A DNA stretch of 64,000 nucleotides from Luzula sylvatica (Eukaryota > Streptophyta > Magnoliopsida > Poales > Juncaceae), in assembly GCA_946800325.1 (NCBI GenBank), contig OX326959.1:2066501-2130500 (forward strand), in the 5' to 3' direction. This document shows positions 11,171-26,500 of the stretch, in pieces (positions within the stretch are counted from its first letter, which is position 1; each line of letters begins with the position of its first letter). The notes beneath the pieces were generated by a model. It worked only from the letters and a program-made list of their open reading frames with translations, did not search any database and was not told the DNA's origin. The position numbers and the translations under genes are program-made.

Positions 11171-14100
11171 GTTTGTTTTTCGATTCAAAACAAGATTTTA
11201 ATGCTTTGAGGAGTTCAAATAACGTGTTTTCAGATCATTTGTATCGTATCTTTTACTACATAACTTTTCACCAAATTTCACACACACTAAGAAAGTTTGT
11301 TTTTCGATTCAAAACAAGATTTTAACGCTTTGAAGTGTTCAAATAACGTGTTTTTAGATCATTTGTATCGTATCTTTTACTACATAACTTTTTACCAAAT
11401 TTCACAAACACTAAGCAAGTTTGTTCTTCGATTCAAAACAAGATTTTAACGCTTTCAAGAGTTCAAATAACGTGTTTTTAGATCATTTGTATCGTATCTT
11501 TTACTACATAACTTTTCACCAAATTTCACAAACACTAAGCAAGTTTGTTTTTCGATTCAAAACAAGATTTTAACGCTTTGAGGAGTTCAAATAACGTGTT
11601 TTTAGATCATTTGTATCGTATCTTTTACTACATAACTTTTCAGCAAATTTCACACACACTAAGAAAGTTTGTTTTTCGATTCAAAACAAGATTTTAACGC
11701 TTTGAGGAGTTCAAATAACGTGTTTTTAGATCATTTGTATCGTATGTTTTTACTACATAACTTTTCACCAAATTTCACAAACACTAAGCTAGTTTGTTTT
11801 TCGATTCAAAACAAGATTTTAATGCTTTGAGGAGTTCAAATAACGTGTTTTTAGATCATTTGTATCGTATATTTTACTACATAACTTTTCACCAATTTCA
11901 TAAACACTAAGCAAGTTTGTTTTTCGATTCAAAACAAGATTTGAACGCTTTGAGGAGTTCAAATAACGTGTTTTTAGATCATTTGTATCGTATCTTTTAC
12001 TACATAACTTTTCACCAAATTTCACAAACACTAAGAAAGTTTGTTTTTCGATTCAAAACAATATTTTAAAGCTTTGAGGAGTTCAAATAACGTGTTTTTA
12101 GATCATTTGTATGGTATATTTTAGTACATAACTTTTCACCAAATTTCACAGACACTAAGCAAGTTTGTTCTTCGATTCAAAACAAGATTTTAACGCTTTC
12201 AAGAGTTCAAATAACGTGTTTTTAGATCATTTGTATCGTATCTTTTACTACATAACTTTTCACCAAATTTCACAAACACTAAGCAAGTTTGTTCTTCGAT
12301 TCAAAACAAGATTTTAACGCTTTCAAGAGTTCAAATAATGTGTTTTTAGATCATTTGTATCGTATCTTTTACTACATAACTTTTCACCAAATTTCACAAA
12401 CACTAAGCAAGTTTGTTCTTCGATTCAAAACAAGATTTTAACGATTTGAAGAGTTCAAATAACTTGTTTTTATATCATTTGTATCGTATCTTTTACTACA
12501 TAACTTTTCACCAAATTTCACAAACACTAAGCAAGTTTGTTCTTCGATTCAAAACAAGATTTTAACGCTTTCAAGAGTTCAAATAACGTGTTTTTAGATC
12601 ATTTGTATCATATCTTTTACTACATAACTTTTCACCAAATTTCACAAACACTAAGAAAGTTTGTTTTTCGATTCAAAACAAGATTTTAACGCTTTGAGGA
12701 GTTCAAATAACGTGTTTTTAGATCATTTGTATCGTATCTTTTACTACATAACTTTTCACCAAATTTCACACACACTAAGAAAGTTTGTTTTTCGATTCAA
12801 AACAAGATTTTAACGCTTTCAAGAGTTCAAATAACGTGTTTTTACATCATTTGTATCGTATCTTTTACTACATAACTTTTCACCAAATTTCACAAACACT
12901 AAGCAAGTTTGTTTTTCGATTCAAAACAAGATTTTAATGCTTTGAGGAGTTCAAATAACGTGTTTTTAGATCATTTGTATCGTATATTTTACTACATAAC
13001 TTTTCACCAAGTTTCACAAACACTAAGAAAGTTTGTTTTTCGATTCAAAACAAGATTTGAACGCTTTGAGGAGTTCAAATAACGTGTTTTTAGTTCATTT
13101 GTATCGTATCTTTTACTACATAACTTTTCACCAAATTTCACAAACACTAAGCAAGTTTGTTCTACGATTTAAAACAAGATTTTAACTCTTTCAAGACTTC
13201 AAATAATGTGTTTTTAGATCATTTGTATCATATCTTTTACTACATAACTTTTCACAAAATTTCACAAACACTAAGCAAGTTTGTTTTTCGATTCAAAACA
13301 AGATTTTAACGCTTTGAAGAGTTCAAATAACGTGTTTTTAGATCATTTGTATCGTATCTTTTACTACATAACTTTTCACCAAATTTCACAAACACGAAGC
13401 AAGTTTGTTCTTCGATTCAAATCAAGATTTTAACGCTTTCAAGAGTTCAAATAACGTGTTTTCAGATCATTTGTATCGTATCTTTTACTACATAACTTTT
13501 CACCAAATTTCACACACACTAAGAAAGTTTGTTTTTCGATTCAAAACAAGATTTTAACGCTTTGAGGAGTTCAAATAACGTGTTTTCAGATCATTTGTAT
13601 CGTATCTTTTACTACATAACTTTTCACCAAATTTCACACACACTAAGAAAGTTTGTTTTTCGATTCAAAACAAGATTTTAACTCTTTGAAGAGTTCAAAT
13701 AACGTGTTTTTAGATCATTTGTATCGTATCTTTTACTACATAACTTTTCACCAAATTTCACAAACACTAAGCAAGTTTGTTCTTCGATTCAAAACAAGAT
13801 TGTAACGCTTTCAAGAGTTCAAATAACGTGTTTTTAGATCATTTGTATCGTATCTTTTACTATATAACTTTTCACCAAATTTCACAAACACTAAGAAAGT
13901 TTGTTTTTCGATTCAAAACAAGATTTGAACGCTTTGAGGAGTTCAAATAACGTGTTTTTAGATCATTTGTATCGTATCTTTTACTACACAACTTTTCACC
14001 AAATTTCACAAACACTAAGAAAGTTTGTTTTTCGATTCAAAACAAGATTTTAAAGCTTTGAGGAGTTCAAATAATGTGTTTTTAGATCATTTGTATGGTA

Positions 14101-14229
14101 TATTTTAGTACGTAACTTTTCACCAAATTTCACAGACACTAAGAAAGTTTGTTCTTCAATTCAAAACAAGATTTTAACGCTCTGAGGAGTTCAAATAACG
14201 TGTTTTTAGATCATTTGTATCGTATCTTT
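11159..14229 (+). repeat. 28-monomer HOR, copy 3, from phase 4 onward
   Basis: Starts inside a phase 4 monomer (aatgc, gttttcag) and runs on to phase 28 (cttcaattc near 14,155). Two changes against copy 1 become standard for the rest of the window. Phase 12 (gaagtg) is missing: cacagac is fused to the caag/ttcttcg monomer. Phase 27 is split into two monomers, gatttgaacg with tacacaac and aaagctt with aatgtg. The total stays at 28. Phase 8 now has gctttgaggag instead of gatttgaggag. Confidence 0.85.
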
Positions 14230-17200
14230 TACTACATAACTTTTCACCAAAATTCACACACACTAAGAAAGTTTCTTTTTCGATTCAAAACAAGATTTTA
14301 ACGCTCTGAGGAGTTCAAATAACGTGTTTTTAGATCATTTGTATTGTATATTTTAGTACATAACTTTTCACCAAATTTCACAAACACTAAGAAAGTTTGA
14401 TTTTCGATTCAAAACAAGATTTTAAAGCTTTGAGGAGTTCAAATAACGTGTTTTTAGATCATTTGTATCGTATCTTTTACTACATAACTTTTCACCAAAT
14501 TTCCCAAACACTAAGAAAGTTTGTTTTTCGATTCAAAACAAGATTTTAACGCTTTGAGGAGTTCAAATAACGTGTTTTTAGATCATTTGTATCGTATCTT
14601 TTACTACATAACTTTTCACCAAATTTCACACACACTAAGAAAGTTTGTTTTTCGATTCAAAACAAGATTTTAATGCTTTGAGGAGTTCAAATAACGTGTT
14701 TTCAGATCATTTGTATCGTATCTTTTACTACATAACTTTTCACCAAATTTCACACACACTAAGAAGGTTTGTTTTTCGATTCAAAACAAGATTTTAACGC
14801 TTTGAAGTGTTCAAATAACGTGTTTTTAGATCATTTGTATCGTATCTTTTACTACATAACTTTTCACCAAATTTCACAAACACTAAGCAAGTTTGTTCTT
14901 CGATTCAAAACAAGATTTTAACGCTTTCAAGAGTTCAAATAACGTGTTTTTAGATCATTTGTATCGTATCTTTTACTACATAACTTTTCACCAAATTTCA
15001 CAAACACTAAGCAAGTTTGTTTTTCGATTCAAAACAAGATTTTAACGCTTTGAGGAGTTCAAATAACGTGTTTTTAGATCATTTGTATCGTATCTTTTAC
15101 TACATAACTTTTCAGCAAATTTCACACACACTAAGAAAGTTTGTTTTTCGATTCAAAACAAGATTTTAACGCTTTGAGGAGTTCAAATAACGTGTTTTTA
15201 GATCATTTGTATCGTATGTTTTTACTACATAACTTTTCACCAAATTTCACAAACACTAAGCAAGTTTGTTTTTCGATTCAAAACAAGATTTTAATGCTTT
15301 GAGGAGTTCAAATAACGTGTTTTTAGATCATTTGTATCGTATATTTTACTACATAACTTTTCACCAATTTCATAAACACTAAGCAGGTTTGTTTTTCGAT
15401 TCAAAACAAGATTTGAACGCTTTGAGGAGTTCAAATAACGTGTTTTTAGATCATTTGTATCGTATCTTTTACTACATAACTTTTCACCAAATTTCACAAA
15501 CACTAAGAAAGTTTGTTTTTCGATTCAAAACAATATTTTAAAGCTTTGAGGAGTTCAAATAACGTGTTTTTAGATCATTTGTATGGTATATTTTAGTACA
15601 TAACTTTTCACCAAATTTCACACACACTAAGCAAGTTTGTTCTTCGATTCAAAACAAGATTTTAACGCTTTCAAGAGTTCAAATAACGTGTTTTTAGATC
15701 ATTTGTATCGTATCTTTTACTACATAACTTTTCACCAAATTTCACAAACACTAAGCAAGTTTGTTCTTCGATTCAAAACAAGATTTTAACGCTTTCAAGA
15801 GTTCAAATAATGTGTTTTTAGATCATTTGTATCGTATCTTTTACTACATAACTTTTCACCAAATTTCACACACACTAAGAAAGTTTGTTTTTCGATTCAA
15901 AACAAGATTTTAACGCTCTGAGTAGTTCAAATAACGTGTTTTTAGATCATTTGTATCGTATCTTTTACTACATAACTTTTCACCAAATTTCACACACACT
16001 AAGAAAGTTTGTTTTTCGATTCAAAACAAGATTTTAACGCTTTGAGGAGTTCAAATAACGTGTTTTCAGATCATTTGTATCGTATGTTTTACTACATAAC
16101 TTTTCACCAAATTTCACACACACTAAGAAAGTTTGTTTTTCGATTCAAAACAAGATTTTAACGCTTTGAAGAGTTCAAATAACGTGTTTTTAGATCATTT
16201 GTATCATATCTTTTACTACATAACTTTTCACCAAATTTCACAAACACTAAGAAAGTTTGTTTTTCGATTCAAAACAAGATTTTAACGCTTTGAGGAGTTC
16301 AAATAACGTGTTTTTAGATCATTTGTATCGTATCTTTTACTACATAACTTTTCACCAAATTTCACACACACTAAGAAAGTTTGTTTTTCGATTCAAAACA
16401 AGATTTTAACGCTTTCAAGAGTTCAAATAACGTGTTTTTACATCATTTGTATCGTATCTTTTACTACATAACTTTTCACCAAGTTTCACAAACACTAAGC
16501 AAGTTTGTTTTTCGATTCAAAACAAGATTTTAACGCTTTGAGGAGTTCAAATAACGTGTTTTTAGATCATTTGTATCGTATAATTTACTACATAACTTTT
16601 CACCAAGTTTCACAAACACTAAGAAAGTTTGTTTTTCGATTCAAAACAAGATTTGAACGCTTTGAGGAGTTCAAATAACGTGTTTTTAGATCATTTGTAT
16701 CGTATCTTTTACTACATAACTTTTCACCAAATTTCACAAACACTAAGCAAGTTTGTTCTACGATTTAAAACAAGATTTTAACTCTTTCAAGACTTCAAAT
16801 AACGTGTTTTTAGATCATTTGTATCGTATCTTTTACCACATAACTTTTCACAAAATTTCACAAACACTAAGCAAGTTTGTTTTTCGATTCAAAACAAGAT
16901 TTTAACGCTTTGAAGAGTTCAAATAACGTGTTTTTAGATCATTTGTATCGTATCTTTTACTACATAAATTTTCACCAAATTTCACAAACACGAAGCAAGT
17001 TTGTTCTTCGATTCAAAACAAGATTTTAACGCTTTCAAGAGTTCAAATAACGTGTTTTCAGATCATTTGTATCGTATCTTTTACTACATAACTTTTCACC
17101 AAATTTCACACACACTAAGAAAGTTTGTTTTTCGATTCAAAACAAGATTTTAACGCTTTGAGGAGTTCAAATAACGTGTTTTCAGATCATTTGTATCGTA

Positions 17201-20200
17201 TCTTTTACTACATAACTTTTCACCAAATTTCACACACACTAAGAAAGTTTGTTTTTCGATTCAAAACAAGATTTTAACTCTTTGAAGAGTTCAAATAACG
17301 TGTTTTTAGATCATTTGTATCGTATCTTTTACTACATAACTTTTCACCAAATTTCACACACACTAAGAAAGTTTGTTTTTCGATTCAAAACAAGATTTTA
17401 ATGCTTTGAGGAGTTCAAATAACGTGTTTTCAGATCATTTGTATCGTATCTTTTACTACATAACTTTTCACCAAATTTCACACACACTAAGAAAGTTTGT
17501 TTTTCGATTCAAAACAAGATTTTAACGCTTTGAAGAGTTCAAATAACGTGTTTTTAGATCATTTGTATCGTATCTTTTACTACATAACTTTTCACCAAAT
17601 TTCACAAACACGAAGCAAGTTTGTTCTTCGATTCAAAACAAGATTTTAACGCTTTCAAGAGTTCAAATAACGTGTTTTCAGATCATTTGTATCGTATCTT
17701 TTACTACATAACTTTTCACCAAATTTCACACACACTAAGAAAGTTTGTTTTTCGATTCAAAACAAGATTTTAACGCTTTGAGGAGTTCAAATAACGTGTT
17801 TTCAGATCATTTGTATCGTATCTTTTACTACATAACTTTTCACCAAATTTCACACACACTAAGAAAGTTTGTTTTTCGATTCAAAACAAGATTTTAACTC
17901 TTTGAAGAGTTCAAATAACGTGTTTTTAGATCATTTGTATCGTATCTTTTACTACATAACTTTTCACCAAATTTCACAAACACTAAGCAAGTTTGTTCTT
18001 CGATTCAAAACAAGATTGTAACGCTTTCAAGAGTTCAAATAACGTGTTTTTAGATCATTTGTATCGTATCTTTTACTACATAACTTTTCACCAAATTTCA
18101 CAAACACTAAGAAAGTTTGTTTTTCGATTCAAAACAAGATTTGAACGCTTTGAGGAGTTCAAATAACGTGTTTTTAGATCATTTGTATCGTATCTTTTAC
18201 TACACAACTTTTCACCAAATTTCACAAACACTAAGAAAGTTTGTTTTTCGATTCAAAACAAGATTTTAAAGCTTTGAGGAGTTCAAATAATGTGTTTTTA
18301 GATCATTTGTATGGTATATTTTAGTACGTAACTTTTCACCAAATTTCACAGACACTAAGAAAGTTTGTTCTTCAATTCAAAACAAGATTTTAACGCTCTG
18401 AGGAGTTCAAATAACGTGTTTTTAGATCATTTGTATCGTATCTTTTACTACATAACTTTTCACCAAAATTCACACACACTAAGAAAGTTTCTTTTTCGAT
18501 TCAAAACAAGATTTTAACGCTCTGAGGAGTTCAAATAACGTGTTTTTAGATCATTTGTATTGTATATTTTAGTACATAACTTTTCACCAAATTTCACAAA
18601 CACTAAGAAAGTTTGATTTTCGATTCAAAACAAGATTTTAAAGCTTTGAGGAGTTCAAATAACGTGTTTTTAGATCATTTGTATCGTATCTTTTACTACA
18701 TAACTTTTCACCAAATTTCCCAAACACTAAGAAAGTTTGTTTTTCGATTCAAAACAAGATTTTAACGCTTTGAGGAGTTCAAATAACGTGTTTTTAGATC
18801 ATTTGTATCGTATCTTTTACTACATAACTTTTCACCAAATTTCACACACACTAAGAAAGTTTGTTTTTCGATTCAAAACAAGATTTTAATGCTTTGAGGA
18901 GTTCAAATAACGTGTTTTCAGATCATTTGTATCGTATCTTTTACTACATAACTTTTCACCAAATTTCACACACACTAAGAAGGTTTGTTTTTCGATTCAA
19001 AACAAGATTTTAACGCTTTGAAGTGTTCAAATAACGTGTTTTTATATCATTTGTATCGTATCTTTTACTACATAACTTTTCACCAAATTTCACAAACACT
19101 AAGCAAGTTTGTTCTTCGATTCAAAACAAGATTTTAACGCTTTCAAGAGTTCAAATAACGTGTTTTTAGATCATTTGTATCGTATCTTTTACTACATAAC
19201 TTTTCACCAAATTTCACAAACACTAAGCAAGTTTGTTTTTCGATTCAAAACAAGATTTTAACGCTTTGAGGAGTTCAAATAACGTGTTTTTAGATCATTT
19301 GTATCGTATCTTTTACTACATAACTTTTCAGCAAATTTCACACACACTAAGAAAGTTTGTTTTTCGATTCAAAACAAGATTTTAACGCTTTGAGGAGTTC
19401 AAATAACGTGTTTTTAGATCATTTGTATCGTATGTTTTTACTACATAACTTTTCACCAAATTTCACAAACACTAAGCAAGTTTGTTTTTCGATTCAAAAC
19501 AAGATTTTAATGCTTTGAAGAGTTCAAATAACGTGTTTTCAGACCATTTGTATCGTATCTTTTACTACATAACTTTTCACCAAATTTCACACACACTAAG
19601 AAAGTTTGTTTTTCGATTCAAAACAAGATTTTAACGCTTTGAAGAGTTCAAATAACGTGTTTTTAGATCATTTGTATCGTATCTTTTACTACATAACTTT
19701 TCACCAAATTTCACAAACACGAAGCAAGTTTGTTCTTCGATTCAAAACAAGATTTTAACGCTTTCAAGAGTTCAAATAACGTGTTTTCAGATCATTTGTA
19801 TCGTATCTTTTACTACATAACTTTTCACCAAATTTCACACACACTAAGAAAGTTTGTTTTTCGATTCAAAACAAGATTTTAACGCTTTGAGGAGTTCAAA
19901 TAACGTGTTTTCAGATCATTTGTATCGTATCTTTTACTACATAACTTTTCACCAAATTTCACACACACTAAGAAAGTTTGTTTTTCGATTCAAAACAAGA
20001 TTTTAACTCTTTGAAGAGTTCAAATAACGTGTTTTTAGATCATTTGTATCGTATCTTTTACTACATAACTTTTCACCAAATTTCGCAAACACTAAGCAAG
20101 TTTGTTCTTCGATTCAAAACAAGATTGTAACGCTTTCAAGAGTTCAAATAACTTGTTTTTAGATCATTTGTATCGTATCTTTTACTACATAACTTTTCAC

Positions 20201-20554
20201 CAAATTTCACAAACACTAAGAAAGTTTGTTTTTCGATTCAAAACAAGATTTGAACGCTTTGAGGAGTTCAAATAACGTGTTTTTAGATCATTTGTATCGT
20301 ATCTTTTACTACACAACTTTTCACCAAATTTCACAAACACTAAGAAAGTTTGTTTTTCGATTCAAAACAAGATTTTAAAGCTTTGAGGAGTTCAAATAAT
20401 GTGTTTTTAGATCATTTGTATGGTATATTTTAGTACGTAACTTTTCACCAAATTTCACAGACACTAAGAAAGTTTGTTCTTCAATTCAAAACAAGATTTT
20501 AACGCTCTGAGGAGTTCAAATAACGTGTTTTTAGATCATTTGTATCGTATCTTT
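14230..20554 (+). repeat. 51-monomer super-unit (6325 bp), copy 1
   Basis: Phase 1 monomers lie at 14230, 18446 and 20555, giving a 34-monomer segment (4216 bp) and a 17-monomer segment (2109 bp). The 34-mer is a 28-mer with additions: a cassette at 15842-16213 replacing part of phases 15-16, and an extra round of aatgc, gaagag, acacgaag, gaggag, ctctttgaagag at about 17.4-17.9 kb. The 17-mer runs from phase 1 to 8, then through aatgc with gttttcagacc, straight into gaagag, acacgaag and phases 24-28. Diagnostic variants include aagaaggtttg (phase 5), gtataattt (16578) and taccacataac (16835). Confidence 0.88.
15842..16213 (+). repeat. Three-monomer cassette shared with the left-end HOR family
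   Basis: Three successive acacac monomers: ctctgagtag; gaggag with gttttcag; gaagag. The same trio in the same order occurs at 249-620 beside the 11-mer, and near 22.17, 29.74 and 35.57 kb. It is absent from the 28-mer copies at 4465-14229. It appears to have been inserted into phases 15-16 when the longer units formed. Confidence 0.78.
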
Positions 20555-23500
20555 TACTACATAACTTTTCACCAAAATTCACACACACTAAGAAAGTTTC
20601 TTTTTCGATTCAAAACAAGATTTTAACGCTCTGAGGAGTTCAAATAACGTGTTTTTAGATCATTTGTATTGTATATTTTAGTACATAACTTTTCACCAAA
20701 TTTCACAAACACTAAGAAAGTTTGATTTTCGATTCAAAACAAGATTTTAAAGCTTTGAGGAGTTCAAATAACGTGTTTTTAGATCATTTGTATCGTATCT
20801 TTTACTACATAACTTTTCACCAAATTTCCCAAACACTAAGAAAGTTTGTTTTTCGATTCAAAACAAGATTTTAACGCTTTGAGGAGTTCAAATAACGTGT
20901 TTTTAGATCATTTGTATCGTATCTTTTACTACATAACTTTTCACCAAATTTCACACACACTAAGAAAGTTTGTTTTTCGATTCAAAACAAGATTTTAATG
21001 CTTTGAGGAGTTCAAATAACGTGTTTTCAGATCATTTGTATCGTATCTTTTACTACATAACTTTTCACCAAATTTCACACACACTAAGAAGGTTTGTTTT
21101 TCGATTCAAAACAAGATTTTAACGCTTTGAAGTGTTCAAATAACGTGTTTTTAGATCATTTGTATCGTATCTTTTACTACATAACTTTTCACCAAATTTC
21201 ACAAACACTAAGCAAGTTTGTTCTTCGATTCAAAACAAGATTTTAACGCTTTCAAGAGTTCAAATAACGTGTTTTTAGATCATTTGTATCGTATCTTTTA
21301 CTACATAACTTTTCACCAAATTTCACAAACACTAAGCAAGTTTGTTTTTCGATTCAAAACAAGATTTTAACGCTTTGAGGAGTTCAAATAACGTGTTTTT
21401 AGATCATTTGTATCGTATCTTTTACTACATAACTTTTCAGCAAATTTCACACACACTAAGAAAGTTTGTTTTTCGATTCAAAACAAGATTTTAACGCTTT
21501 GAGGAGTTCAAATAACGTGTTTTTAGATCATTTGTATCGTATGTTTTTACTACATAACTTTTCACCAAATTTCACAAACACTAAGCAAGTTTGTTTTTCG
21601 ATTCAAAACAAGATTTTAATGCTTTGAGGAGTTCAAATAACGTGTTTTTAGATCATTTGTATCGTATATTTTACTACATAACTTTTCACCAATTTCATAA
21701 ACACTAAGCAGGTTTGTTTTTCGATTCAAAACAAGATTTGAACGCTTTGAGGAGTTCAAATAACGTGTTTTTAGATCATTTGTATCGTATCTTTTACTAC
21801 ATAACTTTTCACCAAATTTCACAAACACTAAGAAAGTTTGTTTTTCGATTCAAAACAATATTTTAAAGCTTTGAGGAGTTCAAATAACGTGTTTTTAGAT
21901 CATTTGTATGGTATATTTTAGTACATAACTTTTCACCAAATTTCACACACACTAAGCAAGTTTGTTCTTCGATTCAAAACAAGATTTTAACGCTTTCAAG
22001 AGTTCAAATAACGTGTTTTTAGATCATTTGTATCGTATCTTTTACTACATAACTTTTCACCAAATTTCACAAACACTAAGCAAGTTTGTTCTTCGATTCA
22101 AAACAAGATTTTAACGCTTTCAAGAGTTCAAATAATGTGTTTTTAGATCATTTGTATCGTATCTTTTACTACATAACTTTTCACCAAATTTCACACACAC
22201 TAAGAAAGTTTGTTTTTCGATTCAAAACAAGATTTTAACTCTCTGAGTAGTTCAAATAACGTGTTTTTAGATCATTTGTATCGTATCTTTTACTACATAA
22301 CTTTTCACCAAATTTCACACACACTAAGAAAGTTTGTTTTTCGATTCAAAACAAGATTTTAACGCTTTGAGGAGTTCAAATAACGTGTTTTCAGATCATT
22401 TGTATCGTATCTTTTACTACATAACTTTTCACCAAATTTCACACACACTAAGAAAGTTTGTTTTTCGATTCAAAACAAGATTTTAACGCTTTGAAGAGTT
22501 CAAATAACGTGTTTTTAGATCATTTGTATCATATCTTTTACTACATAACTTTTCACCAAATTTCACAAACACTAAGAAAGTTTGTTTTTCGATTCAAAAC
22601 AAGATTTTAACGCTTTGAGGAGTTCAAATAACGTGTTTTTAGATCATTTGTATCGTATCTTTTACTACATAACTTTTCACCAAATTTCACACACACTAAG
22701 AAAGTTTGTTTTTCGATTCAAAACAAGATTTTAACGCTTTCAAGAGTTCAAATAACGTGTTTTTACATCATTTGTATCGTATCTTTTACTACATAACTTT
22801 TCACCAAGTTTCACAAACACTAAGCAAGTTTGTTTTTCGATTCAAAACAAGATTTTAACGCTTTGAGGAGTTCAAATAACGTGTTTTTAGATCATTTGTA
22901 TCGTATAATTTACTACATAACTTTTCACCAAGTTTCACAAACACTAAGAAAGTTTGTTTTTCGATTCAAAACAAGATTTGAACGCTTTGAGGAGTTCAAA
23001 TAACGTGTTTTTAGATCATTTGTATCGTATCTTTTACTACATAACTTTTCACCAAATTTCACAAACACTAAGCAAGTTTGTTCTACGATTTAAAACAAGA
23101 TTTTAACTCTTTCAAGACTTCAAATAACGTGTTTTTAGATCATTTGTATCGTATCTTTTACCACATAACTTTTCACAAAATTTCACAAACACTAAGCGAG
23201 TTTGTTTTTCGATTCAAAACAAGATTTTAACGCTTTGAAGAGTTCAAATAACGTGTTTTTAGATCATTTGTATCGTTTCTTTTACTACATAACTTTTCAC
23301 CAAATTTCACAAACACGAAGCAAGTTTGTTCTTCGATTCAAAACAAGATTTTAACGCTTTCAAGAGTTCAAATAACGTGTTTTCAGATCATTTGTATCGT
23401 ATCTTTTACTACATAACTTTTCACCAAATTTCACACACACTAAGAAAGTTTGTTTTTCGATTCAAAACAAGATTTTAACGCTTTGAGGAGTTCAAATAAC

Positions 23501-26500
23501 GTGTTTTCAGATCATTTGTATCGTATCTTTTACTACATAACTTTTCACCAAATTTCACACACACTAAGAAAGTTTGTTTTTCGATTCAAAACAAGATTTT
23601 AACTCTTTGAAGAGTTCAAATAACGTGTTTTTAGATCATTTGTATCGTATCTTTTACTACATAACTTTTCACCAAATTTCACACACACTAAGAAAGTTTG
23701 TTTTTCGATTCAAAACAAGATTTTAATGCTTTGAGGAGTTCAAATAACGTGTTTTCAGATCATTTGTATCGTATCTTTTACTACATAACTTTTCACCAAA
23801 TTTCACACACACTAAGAAAGTTTGTTTTTCGATTCAAAACAAGATTTTAACGCTTTGAAGAGTTCAAATAACGTGTTTTTAGATCATTTGTATCGTATCT
23901 TTTACTACATAACTTTTCACCAAATTTCACAAACACGAAGCAAGTTTGTTCTTCGATTCAAAACAAGATTTTAACGCTTTCAAGAGTTCAAATAACGTGT
24001 TTTCAGATCATTTGTATCGTATCTTTTACTACATAACTTTTCACCAAATTTCACACACACTAAGAAAGTTTGTTTTTCGATTCAAAACAAGATTTTAACG
24101 CTTTGAGGAGTTCAAATAACGTGTTTTCAGATCATTTGTATCGTATCTTTTACTACATAACTTTTCACCAAATTTCACACACACTAAGAAAGTTTGTTTT
24201 TCGATTCAAAACAAGATTTTAACTCTTTGAAGAGTTCAAATAACGTGTTTTTAGATCATTTGTATCGTATCTTTTACTACATAACTTTTCACCAAATTTC
24301 ACAAACACTAAGCAAGTTTGTTCTTCGATTCAAAACAAGATTGTAACGCTTTCAAGAGTTCAAATAACGTGTTTTTAGATCATTTGTATCGTATCTTTTA
24401 CTACATAACTTTTCACCAAATTTCACAAACACTAAGAAAGTTTGTTTTTCGATTCAAAACAAGATTTGAACGCTTTGAGGAGTTCAAATAACGTGTTTTT
24501 AGATCATTTGTATCGTATCTTTTACTACACAACTTTTCACCAAATTTCACAAACACTAAGAAAGTTTGTTTTTCGATTCAAAACAAGATTTTAAAGCTTT
24601 GAGGAGTTCAAATAATGTGTTTTTAGATCATTTGTATGGTATATTTTAGTACGTAACTTTTCACCAAATTTCACAGACACTAAGAAAGTTTGTTCTTCAA
24701 TTCAAAACAAGATTTTAACGCTCTGAGGAGTTCAAATAACGTGTTTTTAGATCATTTGTATCGTATCTTTTACTACATAACTTTTCACCAAAATTCACAC
24801 ACACTAAGAAAGTTTCTTTTTCGATTCAAAACAAGATTTTAACGCTCTGAGGAGTTCAAATAACGTGTTTTTAGATCATTTGTATTGTATATTTTAGTAC
24901 ATAACTTTTCACCAAATTTCACAAACACTAAGAAAGTTTGATTTTCGATTCAAAACAAGATTTTAAAGCTTTGAGGAGTTCAAATAACGTGTTTTTAGAT
25001 CATTTGTATCGTATCTTTTACTACATAACTTTTCACCAAATTTCCCAAACACTAAGAAAGTTTGTTTTTCGATTCAAAACAAGATTTTAACGCTTTGAGG
25101 AGTTCAAATAACGTGTTTTTAGATCATTTGTATCGTATCTTTTACTACATAACTTTTCACCAAATTTCACACACACTAAGAAAGTTTGTTTTTCGATTCA
25201 AAACAAGATTTTAATGCTTTGAGGAGTTCAAATAACGTGTTTTCAGATCATTTGTATCGTATCTTTTACTACATAACTTTTCACCAAATTTCACACACAC
25301 TAAGAAGGTTTGTTTTTCGATTCAAAACAAGATTTTAACGCTTTGAAGTGTTCAAATAACGTGTTTTTATATCATTTGTATCGTATCTTTTACTACATAA
25401 CTTTTCACCAAATTTCACAAACACTAAGCAAGTTTGTTCTTCGATTCAAAACAAGATTTTAACGCTTTCAAGAGTTCAAATAACGTGTTTTTAGATCATT
25501 TGTATCGTATCTTTTACTACATAACTTTTCACCAAATTTCACAAACACTAAGCAAGTTTGTTTTTCGATTCAAAACAAGATTTTAACGCTTTGAGGAGTT
25601 CAAATAACGTGTTTTTAGATCATTTGTATCGTATCTTTTACTACATAACTTTTCAGCAAATTTCACACACACTAAGAAAGTTTGTTTTTCGATTCAAAAC
25701 AAGATTTTAACGCTTTGAGGAGTTCAAATAACGTGTTTTTAGATCATTTGTATCGTATGTTTTTACTACATAACTTTTCACCAAATTTCACAAACACTAA
25801 GCAAGTTTGTTTTTCGATTCAAAACAAGATTTTAATGCTTTGAAGAGTTCAAATAACGTGTTTTCAGACCATTTGTATCGTATCTTTTACTACATAACTT
25901 TTCACCAAATTTCACACACACTAAGAAAGTTTGTTTTTCGATTCAAAACTAGATTTTAACGCTTTGAAGAGTTCAAATAACGTGTTTTTAGATCATTTGT
26001 ATCGTATCTTTTACTACATAACTTTTCACCAAATTTCACAAACACGAAGCAAGTTTGTTCTTCGATTCAAAACAAGATTTTAACGCTTTCAAGAGTTCAA
26101 ATAACGTGTTTTCAGATCATTTGTATCGTATCTTTTACTACATAACTTTTCACCAAATTTCACACACACTAAGAAAGTTTGTTTTTCGATTCAAAACAAG
26201 ATTTTAACGCTTTGAGGAGTTCAAATAACGTGTTTTCAGATCATTTGTATCGTATCTTTTACTACATAACTTTTCACCAAATTTCACACACACTAAGAAA
26301 GTTTGTTTTTCGATTCAAAACAAGATTTTAACTCTTTGAAGAGTTCAAATAACGTGTTTTTAGATCATTTGTATCGTATCTTTTACTACATAACTTTTCA
26401 CCAAATTTCGCAAACACTAAGCAAGTTTGTTCTTCGATTCAAAACAAGATTGTAACGCTTTCAAGAGTCCAAATAACGTGTTTTTAGATCATTTGTATCG

